Positions 12,972-18,788 of a stretch of 28,250 nucleotides of DNA are shown piece after piece. The notes under the pieces are model-generated. The model saw only the letters and a program-made list of their open reading frames with translations, was not told the DNA's origin and made no database searches. The stretch's first letter is position 1. Each line of letters starts with the position of its first letter. The position numbers and the translations under genes were made by a program. The stretch is from positions 1 through 28,250 of IMG/VR virus record IMGVR_UViG_3300042905_002332; one strand, given 5' to 3'. The DNA is from a virus.

Positions 12972-13805
12972 TTAGATGGAAAATTGGAAAAGTTGTTTTG
13001 CGAGAGTGCGGAATGCTAGATTGGCGGTTGCGGGGACGACTCCGTTTCCGAGGAGTCGCAAGCGGTCCAAGATAACGGCAGACCGAGCAGACTTTCGACC
13101 CAAGCTGGATTCAAGCGTTCGCGCCGGTTCCCACCATCGTTGAGGTTCATTTGGTCCACTGGGCCACTTCCACGCATCGTCAATGTCGCTATCCGTCGCA
13201 AGATACGCCCCCCCCGGTCCAGTCGCGCAAGCGTCGCGAAGGAAGCATTCTGATCTTTGTCCTCGTTCGCTGTCGGCGTAGGCCAGAATCCAGACCCGCT
13301 TCCTAATATGTGGCGCGCCGCATTCTTCCGCGCTGAATAGTCCGCTCGCAACGCGGTAGCCCATGCGCTCCAATCTCTCCAGCGTCCATCGGATGCAAAG
13401 AGTTCCGTCTGGCATAAGACTGGTAAGCAAGCCTTCGACGTTTTCGATGAGGATGCAGCGCGGACGCATTTGCTGGAGTCCAGTGAGCCAGTCGTTAAAG
13501 AGAAATCTTTCATCGGCTCCACCTTTACGGAGTCCGGCGTGGCTATGGGGCTGACAGGGGATTCCCGCAGCCGCGATATCCACCAGTCCTCGAAATTTTG
13601 CGTATGGGAAGGCGAGCAGGTCCGTCCAGATAGGTGCTGCATCCAGTCGTCCCTCTTCAATTTTCGCAGCCAGATTTGCGACGGCGTATGCTTCCCTTTC
13701 GACGTAAGCGACAGTGCGTAGATGCGGGATAGCCGACTTGAGTCCAATTCCAATGCCGCAATATCCGGCGCAGAATTCGACAAGATTGACGGGATGATGA
13801 TGCAC
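12972..13805 (-). CDS. C5-cytosine DNA methyltransferase
   Basis: 277 residues from GTG 13805. All main C5-methyltransferase motifs are present: motif I FCAGYCGIGIGL (11-22) for AdoMet binding, motif IV GIPCQPHSHAG (81-91) with catalytic C84, motif VI ENV (121-123), motif VIII APHIRKRVWILA (164-175), and motif X RLLGNGVVPATANLAF (250-265). The target-recognition part between VIII and X is short. No cognate restriction endonuclease is visible, so it is probably an orphan enzyme protecting phage DNA from host restriction (inference). Its gene is almost wholly overlapped on the same strand by another open frame (13016-13816), starting 11 bases earlier. Confidence 0.93.
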   Translation of the reverse strand: MHHHPVNLVEFCAGYCGIGIGLKSAIPHLRTVAYVEREAYAVANLAAKIEEGRLDAAPIWTDLLAFPYAKFRGLVDIAAAGIPCQPHSHAGLRKGGADERFLFNDWLTGLQQMRPRCILIENVEGLLTSLMPDGTLCIRWTLERLERMGYRVASGLFSAEECGAPHIRKRVWILAYADSERGQRSECFLRDACATGPGGAYLATDSDIDDAWKWPSGPNEPQRWWEPARTLESSLGRKSARSAVILDRLRLLGNGVVPATANLAFRTLAKQLFQFSI

Positions 13806-13816
13806 GGTGGGTTCAC
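13016..13816 (-). CDS. second long frame overlapping the methyltransferase (WPTP-type protein)
   Basis: 266 residues from GTG 13816, joined to the upstream stop as GTGA (13813-13816), the same coupling used by true genes here. It reads the same strand as the methyltransferase in another frame. It contains GFWPTPTANED (176-186), LNPAWVESLLGLPLSW (235-250) and SETESSP (256-262), a pattern I recall from phage-encoded proteins with WPTP and LNPxxVExLMGxPxxWT motifs. SETESSP is what the conserved motif X codons (LLGNGVVP) read in this frame, so part of the similarity could be a by-product of methyltransferase conservation. Expression and function are unproven; the intact 801-base frame and start coupling favour a real overprinted gene. 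Confidence 0.55.
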   Translation of the reverse strand: MNPPCIIIPSILSNSAPDIAALELDSSRLSRIYALSLTSKGKHTPSQIWLRKLKRDDWMQHLSGRTCSPSHTQNFEDWWISRLRESPVSPIATPDSVKVEPMKDFSLTTGSLDSSKCVRAASSSKTSKACLPVLCQTELFASDGRWRDWSAWATALRADYSARKNAARHILGSGSGFWPTPTANEDKDQNASFATLARLDRGGRILRRIATLTMRGSGPVDQMNLNDGGNRRERLNPAWVESLLGLPLSWTACDSSETESSPQPPI

Positions 13817-14058
13817 GGCTTGGATCGTTCTGCTACCGGATACACATCGTAGTCCTCGCTGAGTTCGACCGGGACGACGCGAATCCGCCCTTGCGTGTAC
13901 TCGCCGGGGTTTAGCTCGCGAGCCGCTCGTTCCGCGTCCTTGCGCGACTCGAATTCGACCGTCTGGTAGCTGACGACCTTCTCCTTCATGTCGCTCCAGC
14001 CAATCGCGCCGCTGAGCTGGACTTTGTAGACTGGCTTCGCGAAGAGGTTGCGGCTCAT
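13813..14058 (-). CDS. small protein, unknown
   Basis: 81 residues from ATG 14058 (ATGA overlap 14055-14058). Compact alpha/beta look: KPVYKVQLSGAIGWSDMKEK, YQTVEFESRKDAERAARELN, IRVVPVELSEDYDVYPV. The 'xxFxsrxdAexaAreLnpge' segment is like small phage domains that add a strand-helix-strand unit. It directly precedes the overlapped methyltransferase locus and is coupled to it. Confidence 0.7.
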   Translation of the reverse strand: MSRNLFAKPVYKVQLSGAIGWSDMKEKVVSYQTVEFESRKDAERAARELNPGEYTQGRIRVVPVELSEDYDVYPVAERSKP

Positions 14059-14399
14059 GGATACATCCCTCCGGCGCGGATGAGGTCGATGATGAACTCC
14101 GAATCGTCGATGAGTTGCTGTCGTCGTTTCTCGCCCTCGCCGGTCGTGTCCGCGCACTTATACATTCGGACGTAGAAAAGCGCGTCCTGAAGGCAGGTGA
14201 GCGCGGCGGCGACGTGCGCGAGACGGGTTGACGCGGATGCTAAGAAAGGATTCTGAAAATCATCGGCCATCAGCTCAAGTTGCTTGGCCAACTCATCGAG
14301 CGGGATATTTCGCGCCTTCAAAGATTCGTCCTTATATTTTTTTTCAACAAACTCTAAGATTTCGTATGCGTTGTACGGTCCGTTTGTTCCAGTTATCAT
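14055..14399 (-). CDS. small helical protein, unknown
   Basis: 114 residues from ATG 14399 (ATGA overlap 14396-14399). Predominantly helical (NAYEILEFVEKKYKDESLKA, LDELAKQLELMADDFQNPFL, TRLAHVAAALTCLQDALFYV). No family recognised. It is part of a four-gene coupled series with its neighbours. Confidence 0.7.
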   Translation of the reverse strand: MITGTNGPYNAYEILEFVEKKYKDESLKARNIPLDELAKQLELMADDFQNPFLASASTRLAHVAAALTCLQDALFYVRMYKCADTTGEGEKRRQQLIDDSEFIIDLIRAGGMYP

Positions 14400-14629
14400 A
14401 ACGTCTCCAGATCAGGCGTTCTGGAGCAAAGCACGTCGCCTTCCTCGCGCTCGATGATGAGTTCAAGGATTTGCGTGCCATCCTTCGCGATGAGCGAGCA
14501 GATATGTTTGTTGTCGTCGTAGATTGAGAGCGGTGTCGCGCCGGATTCTTGCTCCTCGCCGGTTAGGATGGCGTTGAACAGATCAACGATGGTTTGCGCG
14601 TTGGCTTTGCTTTGAATGGTTAGTTTCAT
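14396..14629 (-). CDS. small protein, unknown
   Basis: 77 residues from ATG 14629 (ATGA overlap 14626-14629). Helix-strand pattern: LTIQSKANAQTIVDLFNAIL, then TPLSIYDDNKHICSLIAKDG and TQILELIIEREEGDVL. No recognised motif. Confidence 0.68.
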   Translation of the reverse strand: MKLTIQSKANAQTIVDLFNAILTGEEQESGATPLSIYDDNKHICSLIAKDGTQILELIIEREEGDVLCSRTPDLETL

Positions 14630-14982
14630 TTCTTTGCTGTTGTTTGACTGGTTTCGAGAGAGGAAAGTTTGCGCATGACGCGACGGCCATAGGCGCGGGA
14701 AGAGGACCGCTTGAGGGCTTTTGGCCCACCCTGCCAGATGCGCGCCAGCGATTCGTCGCTGAGATTGCGTCCGTAATGGCTTAGGTAGGCGTGGGCGATG
14801 AACGTCGCGACGGCGCGGTTGGTGACTTGGGCGTGCGCGTAATGCGTCCCCATGATGCGATTCACATCGCGAACAAGAATCGGCTTGATCTGGAGCGCGC
14901 CAAGCTCGCCGTGACGGCCTTTGGCATGATCGTTTCCATGGGATTCGATCTGGATGAGCGCGGATAAGAGCAGTGGATGCAT
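14626..14982 (-). CDS. small lytic transglycosylase-like (SLT-type) protein
   Basis: 118 residues. The first 50 (LLLSALIQIESHGNDHAKGR, then HGELGALQIKPILVRDVNRI) have the lysozyme-like SLT layout: catalytic-type Glu at 13 in IQIES, then GxxGxxQI-like ELGALQIKP. Later YLSHYGRNLSDESLARIWQG fits the family's helical end. The C-terminus is basic. No signal peptide or membrane segment is evident. It lies in the early/accessory block rather than with the lysis genes, so it may act in DNA entry or be a cryptic lysin rather than the main endolysin (inference). Confidence 0.78.
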   Translation of the reverse strand: MHPLLLSALIQIESHGNDHAKGRHGELGALQIKPILVRDVNRIMGTHYAHAQVTNRAVATFIAHAYLSHYGRNLSDESLARIWQGGPKALKRSSSRAYGRRVMRKLSSLETSQTTAKK

Positions 14983-15055
14983 GATTTGATGCGCGATAGA
15001 GTTTTATTCGTGGGATTTGATGCGCGGACAGGGTTTACCGGATAACCGGAGCGGC

Positions 15056-15322
15056 TTAAAGCCCTTTCGCCTTCCTGATGATGGCGCGAGCGTAGTCCAG
15101 ATCGTCGTCGTCGGCCATTGGGTGCGCGAGGCGTTCGAGGGCGGAGAGAAGATCGGGGGCGGAGGCGATAAGGCGCGCATCCTCGGGCAGTATGTCACCA
15201 GCAATAAACGCCGGATTCCATTCGCCAGTCGTCGTGACGATATCCATGCGGAGGCTGTTAGGGTTGTGCGGATTGCCTGTCGTGGGCGTTGCAAGCCAAG
15301 GGCCGGGGGTATGGGTTTTCAT
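15056..15322 (-). CDS. 'HTPGPW' phage protein, unknown function
   Basis: 89 residues from ATG 15322; the longer frame would overlap the preceding gene. The start MKTHTPGPWLA and the later DARLIASAPDLLSALERLAH plus ARAIIRKAKGL match a small family widespread in phages and prophages ('HTPGPW ... ANARLIAAAPELLxAL'). Its function is not known. The pattern supports both the start and the phage origin. The gap 14983-15055 shows only a CCGGATAACCGG palindrome. Confidence 0.85.
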   Translation of the reverse strand: MKTHTPGPWLATPTTGNPHNPNSLRMDIVTTTGEWNPAFIAGDILPEDARLIASAPDLLSALERLAHPMADDDDLDYARAIIRKAKGL

Positions 15323-15326
15323 TGGT

Positions 15327-15560
15327 TCAGGCGCGTAAAGTTCCGGTTTCGATTGCCCATTGGATTCCCTGCGCGGCTTCCTGCTGGTTTTCATCCAGTC
15401 GCTTACCGTCGCAACGAATTTCGGTCGTGATAAATGAGTTTTTTCCGTTCGCTCGCTTAACCGCACGCGAGAAACGATAGGATGCGCGGACTGCGGCTTC
15501 GATGGAACGATGGCGCGAGACGGTTCCGCCGTTGAAGGTGTCGTGAAGAGTGTATTTCAT
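15327..15560 (-). CDS. small basic protein, unknown
   Basis: 77 residues, ATG 15560, preceded by AAGCATCCCATG, the non-Shine-Dalgarno leader recurrent in this block. Sequence: HDTFNGGTVSRHRSIEAAVR, then KRANGKNSFITTEIRCDGKR. It has a beta-alpha-beta feel like small phage domains that carry 'sixxAvrAsyrfxRav'. Ends 4 bases before the HTPGPW start. No assigned role. Confidence 0.7.
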   Translation of the reverse strand: MKYTLHDTFNGGTVSRHRSIEAAVRASYRFSRAVKRANGKNSFITTEIRCDGKRLDENQQEAAQGIQWAIETGTLRA

Positions 15561-15645
15561 GGGATGCTTTCGTTTGATTTGAGGAAGGACTTATGGCCTA
15601 CCCTTTCGCCCTACTCTTTCGAATAAGGCGCGTAGGATAGGTCAT

Positions 15646-15849
15646 TCAGTCGAGACTAGACCAGAGGGCGGAGCCGCGTAGGCCGCTATAATGGACTTCG
15701 TATCGCGGGGGATTGGCAACGCCCACTTCGCGCCACAGGTCAAGTTGCTGGCGCGCATAGGCGACGGCGTCCGATTCGGTTTTGGACCAGTGGACTAGCT
15801 GAGGTTTTGAGCCGCTAGAAAGCGATGTTTGCATGACGTAGTATTTCAT
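15646..15849 (-). CDS. small protein, unknown
   Basis: 67 residues, ATG 15849, preceded by CGCGCATCCAATG. Short alpha/beta look (KYYVMQTSLSSGSKPQLVHW, ESDAVAYARQQLDLWREV, RYEVHYSGLRGSALW). The start MKYYVMQT and a central helix echo the preceding gene's layout, but similarity is weak. Downstream gap 15561-15645 has an imperfect CCTACCCT/AGGATAGG inverted repeat. Confidence 0.68.
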   Translation of the reverse strand: MKYYVMQTSLSSGSKPQLVHWSKTESDAVAYARQQLDLWREVGVANPPRYEVHYSGLRGSALWSSLD

Positions 15850-15868
15850 TGGATGCGCGGGGAATGGG

Positions 15869-16150
15869 TTAAATGTCGAAGGTAATCAGACGGTAGCCTT
15901 TGCGCGGCTCAATCTTGGCCGTCATTCGCTCCTTTCGCGTCGCGTCGCGCATGGCCTGATTCCATTCTACTTTTTCGCGGAAAGAGCCGTTTCCGATTTT
16001 TACCGAGACATTGCGCGGCATTTCATGCGCGAGATGTTGTGCGCGTTCGAATTGCGCCAGTGGTGAAAGATTGAGAAAAGCCGGGATTGAATCGCCAAAG
16101 CCATTCCAGAATTGATCCGACAAATCGCGGAAGATTGCGGTGATTTTCAT
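15869..16150 (-). CDS. small protein, unknown
   Basis: 93 residues, ATG 16150, preceded by the same CCCCGCGCATCCAATG leader as the previous gene. Segments: FRDLSDQFWNGFGDSIPAFL, SPLAQFERAQHLAHEMPRNV, KVEWNQAMRDATRKERMTAK. Ends with a beta-type RLITFDI. Family not recognised. Confidence 0.68.
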   Translation of the reverse strand: MKITAIFRDLSDQFWNGFGDSIPAFLNLSPLAQFERAQHLAHEMPRNVSVKIGNGSFREKVEWNQAMRDATRKERMTAKIEPRKGYRLITFDI

Positions 16151-16168
16151 TGGATGCGCGGGGATAAA

Positions 16169-16477
16169 TTAAAATTGCTGAATGACGATTCCGCCGTCGA
16201 ATGGGACGACTTGCGTGCGGTCCTGAAGCCATTCCAAAGCCTCGGATTCAGATTCGAAACTCTGGCCGTATTCTTTGGATGCGGAGATTGCGGAGGGGTG
16301 TTCCGCGAATTCACAGCAGATGCCGATAGGATCGAGTTCCAACTCAAAACAAGTTGACTTTTCGTAGTCTTCCAAATGCGCGAATAACGCACGGCGTGCG
16401 GGGACGGTGAATTGTGTTTCGCGGCCGCATAGGCGGAATGCTTCGATGAATTGGAATTCTGTGACAATGGTTTTCAT
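16169..16477 (-). CDS. small acidic protein, unknown
   Basis: 102 residues from ATG 16477 (leader AAATCCAATG); the longer frame would read upstream of the shared leader. Contains EFQFIEAFRLCGRETQFTVP, CFELELDPIGICCEF and a C-terminal SESEALEWLQDRTQVVPFDG. The EALEWL segment resembles EAFEWL in the next gene upstream (16558-16878), suggesting a distant relation. Unknown role. Confidence 0.68.
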   Translation of the reverse strand: MKTIVTEFQFIEAFRLCGRETQFTVPARRALFAHLEDYEKSTCFELELDPIGICCEFAEHPSAISASKEYGQSFESESEALEWLQDRTQVVPFDGGIVIQQF

Positions 16478-16517
16478 TGGATTTGGATTTGTTGAATCAG
16501 AGAATCGGGATGATTCA

Positions 16518-16570
16518 CCGCCGGAGGCTACCGTTGCCGATAGACTCTCGCGGGGAGTCACTTCCGGCGG
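16518..16570. other. 8-bp-arm inverted repeat with inner hairpin
   Basis: CCGCCGGA (16518-16525) pairs with TCCGGCGG (16563-16570), and GACTC/GAGTC repeats lie between. It extends partly into the 3' end of the 16558 gene and occupies the gap 16478-16557. Could terminate or stabilise the leftward transcript. Confidence 0.5.
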
Positions 16571-16878
16571 ATGATTCCGGCAGCAATCATTGCCTTGCGC
16601 CAGTATTTCAGCGTGCGCGGATGGTTTGACTGGTCTAGGTGAAGGGATTCCGTCCGATTAGAGCAATCGCGATAGTCCGTTTCGGAATGGGATGAAAGCC
16701 ATTCGAAAGCCTCGCCTCGCGGAGGATAACACGAAGGAAGGGGATGATCGCGCATTAGGGACACTAGCTCGCGGAAAGTCACGGCTTCGCCTTCGGATAG
16801 GAAACCGGATTCTGCGGATTCGCCTTCCTCTGCGGATTCCGGCGTTATGACTTCGAAGGTGCGGGATATTAAGATCAT
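16558..16878 (-). CDS. small protein, unknown
   Basis: 106 residues from ATG 16878, chosen because the longer frame would overlap the previous gene and because the leader ends CATCCCATG. Contains RTFEVITPESAEEGESAESG (acidic), FRELVSLMRDHPLPSCYPP, GEAFEWLSSHSETDYRDC and a basic C-terminal HPRTLKYWRKAMIAAGII. The EAFEWL segment recalls the next gene. No known family. Confidence 0.68.
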   Translation of the reverse strand: MILISRTFEVITPESAEEGESAESGFLSEGEAVTFRELVSLMRDHPLPSCYPPRGEAFEWLSSHSETDYRDCSNRTESLHLDQSNHPRTLKYWRKAMIAAGIIRRK

Positions 16879-16897
16879 GGGATGGGATGGGATGGGA
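16879..16897. repeat. GGGAT microsatellite in the leader of 16878
   Basis: The 19-base gap between two genes is almost entirely GGGATGGGATGGGATT, three to four repeats of a 5-base unit (ATCCC on the coding strand). It extends the ATCCCATG leader motif of the block and may vary in copy number. Confidence 0.6.
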
Positions 16898-17128
16898 TTA
16901 AGCGCGAGTTTCGACTTCATGGATTCCTAGCAAGTATCCCTTGCCGGTTTGAACGGTAAGGTTTTCTCCGTTGAAAAGGTCAACGTGAACTTCGCCGGGT
17001 TTGACTGAACCATACCACTTGACTACAGGCTCCGGTGAATTGCCGGTGACATAATGCGCGGATTCATTTGCGCGGGGAAAGGTTCGGCGGACTTTAGATT
17101 GTGGCGCGAGGTAGAGGATTGGCTTCAT
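16898..17128 (-). CDS. small protein, unknown
   Basis: 76 residues, ATG 17128, leader AAATCAAATCCCATG. Likely beta-rich: KPILYLAPQSKVRRTFPRAN, EPVVKWYGSVKPGEVHVDLF, NLTVQTGKGYLLGIHEVE. Fold and role unrecognised. Confidence 0.68.
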   Translation of the reverse strand: MKPILYLAPQSKVRRTFPRANESAHYVTGNSPEPVVKWYGSVKPGEVHVDLFNGENLTVQTGKGYLLGIHEVETRA

Positions 17129-17168
17129 GGGATTTGATTTGGATTTGGTCGGCTTTAATTCGCCGCTA

Positions 17169-17192
17169 TTCCCTTCAGTTGCCCGAAGGGAA
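17169..17192. other. hairpin between small genes
   Basis: TTCCCTTC (17169-17176) pairs with GAAGGGAA (17185-17192) around an 8-base loop, in the 74-base gap between the 17203 and 17128 genes. There is no convincing U-run on the leftward transcript, so a processing or stabilising hairpin is as likely as a terminator. Confidence 0.5.
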
Positions 17193-17202
17193 ACGCGGGG
17201 AA

Positions 17203-17385
17203 TCAGGCTAAGTTAAAGAGGGCGCGAAAGTCCGCGTAGTCATGGCAAAGGTCCGTCGCAAAGCGATAGACTCCAATATCCTCTTCCCCGTCGGCGCGTT
17301 TGACGGTGACGAATTGCCATTTTTCGCCGTCCATTACGAAAGGATCTTCAAAGGAACGGAGGCGGATAAATTCAAGGACTTTCAT
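17203..17385 (-). CDS. small protein, unknown
   Basis: 60 residues from ATG 17385, leader AAATCAAATCCCATG. Looks beta-rich (VLEFIRLRSFEDPFVMDGEK, WQFVTVKRADGEEDIGVYRF) then a short helix YADFRALFNLA. Unrecognised. Confidence 0.66.
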   Translation of the reverse strand: MKVLEFIRLRSFEDPFVMDGEKWQFVTVKRADGEEDIGVYRFATDLCHDYADFRALFNLA

Positions 17386-17403
17386 GGGATTTGATTTGAT
17401 TGA

Positions 17404-17460
17404 GTTTGAACGCTGAATTCTGGTTTCCATTTCAGAAAACCAGTGGTTCAGGATTCAAAC
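17404..17460 (-). other. long nested stem-loop between two small genes
   Basis: Three nested perfect arm pairs: GTTTGAA/TTCAAAC (17404-17410, 17454-17460), CTGAA/TTCAG (17413-17417, 17447-17451) and CTGGTTT/AAACCAG (17420-17426, 17437-17443) around a 10-base loop. Together they make about 19 base pairs with small internal loops. It spans the stop of the 17455 gene and nearly the whole gap to the next leader. Likely an mRNA structure (stability, attenuation or processing). Confidence 0.65.
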
Positions 17461-17865
17461 TTCGACCGCTTCAAGTCGCTTCATGGATTGCCATGCTTTG
17501 CGGAGCGTTTCGATTTCACCTAGAGTATCTAAGTCGCAGTCGATGCCTTCATCCTGAAGTGACGAACAAATCCCGTCGGTATCGTCGCCTAACATAGAAA
17601 CGAGGACGAAGTACTTGCTGCGATTGCTTAGGCTGAACTCCGCTTGGACGGCGCGACGGTAGGCCAGAAACTCCGGGGAGAGGTTCGCTTGCTTCTCTTT
17701 TATCTTCGACCAATAGGCCTCCGTTGAAATGCCTTCCTTCAGGTGAACCACCTTCCATCCTTCGCCTCGATTGCGGAGGACGGTTCCGTTGCTGCGGAGG
17801 CTGAGTGAATACTGAAGCGCATTAACTCTTTCGAGTTCAGTGCCTTGCTTGCTTAGGGTTGCCAT
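17455..17865 (-). CDS. unknown protein
   Basis: 136 residues, ATG 17865. Contains LERVNALQYSLSLRSNGTVL, GEGWKVVHLKEGISTEAYWS, SNRSKYFVLVSMLGDDTDGI and DCDLDTLGEIETLRKAWQ. Mixed alpha/beta; no motif I can assign. Stop lies within the stem-loop at 17404-17460. Second gene downstream of the 18001-18029 promoter candidate. Confidence 0.7.
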   Translation of the reverse strand: MATLSKQGTELERVNALQYSLSLRSNGTVLRNRGEGWKVVHLKEGISTEAYWSKIKEKQANLSPEFLAYRRAVQAEFSLSNRSKYFVLVSMLGDDTDGICSSLQDEGIDCDLDTLGEIETLRKAWQSMKRLEAVEV

Positions 17866-17885
17866 AGTTTTATTTAGTAGGGGAT

Positions 17886-17990
17886 TCAGAATTGTGAGCG
17901 AAAGAAAACGAAGAAAAATGACCAGCCTGCGACGGCGTAGGCAAGGGAGAGGAAGAGGATGGAAGCGAGTTTTTTAAACGTGGGTTTCAT
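17886..17990 (-). CDS. tiny membrane peptide
   Basis: 34 residues: MKPTFKKLASILFLSLAYAV then AGWSFFFVFFRSQF. A positively charged N-terminus followed by one long hydrophobic span suggests a single-pass inner-membrane peptide. Start ATG 17990 lies just downstream of a good promoter candidate (18001-18029), so it would be the first gene transcribed. No ribosome binding site stands out. Function unknown. Confidence 0.5.
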   Translation of the reverse strand: MKPTFKKLASILFLSLAYAVAGWSFFFVFFRSQF

Positions 17991-18000
17991 TGCTGAGGAC

Positions 18001-18029
18001 AGACTAGGGGACGGAGCGGAATGAGTCAA
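18001..18029 (-). promoter_or_regulatory. candidate promoter of the leftward accessory operon
   Basis: Leftward reading: TTGACT (18024-18029), exactly 17 bases, TAGTCT (18001-18006), with A/T tracts upstream (AAAAATATTCTCGATTTTTC, 18030-18049). It sits in the divergent gap 17991-18172 between leftward 17990 and rightward 18173. No equally good rightward promoter is seen in this gap; a GTTGC/GCAAC inverted repeat lies near 18137-18156. Confidence 0.55.
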
Positions 18030-18172
18030 AAGAAAAATCGAGAATATTTTTGAGAATAGGTGAAAAGGCCGGATTCATTGGGGAAAATGAGGGAAAATAA
18101 ATTCTAGGAAAGCGACTAGAGGAGGGGAAAACCGGAGTTGCAACGGACGGCGCAACGGCCGATCTTTGCAGA

Positions 18173-18607
18173 ATGACAGCCAAGCAATGGAAGAGCGCAA
18201 CGGCGCAGTATCTCAGCGGGAAAGACTGGGCAGCAATTGCAAGCGATTTGAGCGTGCCTATAAATACTCTGCGCAGTAGGGCGTGCCGCGAAGGGATTAC
18301 GAAAGTGAAGGCGCAAATGCAAACGGTTTGCATTGAAAAGAAAGCCCAGAGCCTAGAAAGTCTATCGGCTTTAGTGCGTTCGAAGCTCGCCGCAGATGCA
18401 GCTTCTACGCTTGAGCGCGTTGACTCTTACGACCTAGACGGCCTGAAGGACGAGGCAACTCGCGAGACGATATTAAACAGCGTAGCTAAGCGAAGTGCAC
18501 TTGTGTTTGGCTGGTCCGAAGCCGGAGAAGCGACTTCGGTATCGATTAATCTGCTGGGTTCAATGCCGGATCGGTTCGCAGAGGTTCAGGTGAGCAATCC
18601 CGTTTGA
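18173..18607 (+). CDS. HTH protein, possible terminase small subunit or regulator
   Basis: 144 residues, ATG 18173, first gene of the rightward block. Residues 3-45 (AKQWKSATAQYLSGKDWAAI, ASDLSVPINTLRSRACREGI) form a clear helix-turn-helix. The rest is helical (LESLSALVRSKLAADAASTL then SVAKRSALVFGWSE) with a C-terminal tail. HTH plus helical body at the head of a virion block is common for small terminase subunits, but no large terminase follows, so a regulator is equally possible. Not decided. Confidence 0.72.
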   Translation: MTAKQWKSATAQYLSGKDWAAIASDLSVPINTLRSRACREGITKVKAQMQTVCIEKKAQSLESLSALVRSKLAADAASTLERVDSYDLDGLKDEATRETILNSVAKRSALVFGWSEAGEATSVSINLLGSMPDRFAEVQVSNPV

Positions 18608-18641
18608 AGTAAAGATAACAGCTAATGTGCAACGGGGGAAA

Positions 18642-18660
18642 ACTTATCATCAGGATAAGT
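18642..18660. other. small hairpin in the 18608-18788 gap
   Basis: ACTTATC (18642-18648) and GATAAGT (18654-18660) form a 7-bp stem with a 5-base loop, about 35 bases after the HTH gene stop. No U-run follows. Confidence 0.4.
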
Positions 18661-18722
18661 AAATCTAATGGGACAAAAGGATTGTTTTTCCACAGAATGG
18701 CACGATTATTGACGTAGGACCT

Positions 18723-18744
18723 GGCACCCCCTTTGCGGGGTGGC
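18723..18744 (+). terminator. GC-rich hairpin, possible terminator
   Basis: CACCCC (18725-18730) pairs with GGGGTG (18737-18742) around CTTTGC, followed by TTCGTTT. The tail is only partly T-rich. It lies between the HTH gene and the PD-(D/E)XK-like gene. Confidence 0.45.
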
Positions 18745-18788
18745 TTCGTTTACGATACCCCCCTCAAAAATTTTCCGTCTTTTTGACC

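Noticed and set aside
12933-13019. 28-codon rightward frame (MADKLDARGGLEKL...) with a GGGGG-type site
   Set aside because: Only tiny, antisense to the methyltransferase C-terminus, and without other support.
16478-17460. Repeated hairpins considered as a CRISPR array
   Set aside because: Hairpins differ in sequence and there is no regular spacer pattern; they lie between genes.
17404-17460. Stem-loop considered as a tRNA
   Set aside because: Single nested stem, no cloverleaf, no T-loop motif; no tRNA seen anywhere in the window.
18004-18333. 109-codon leftward frame across the divergent gap
   Set aside because: Covers the promoter candidate and the start of the rightward HTH gene; composition is Phe/Ser/Arg-rich as in antisense shadows.
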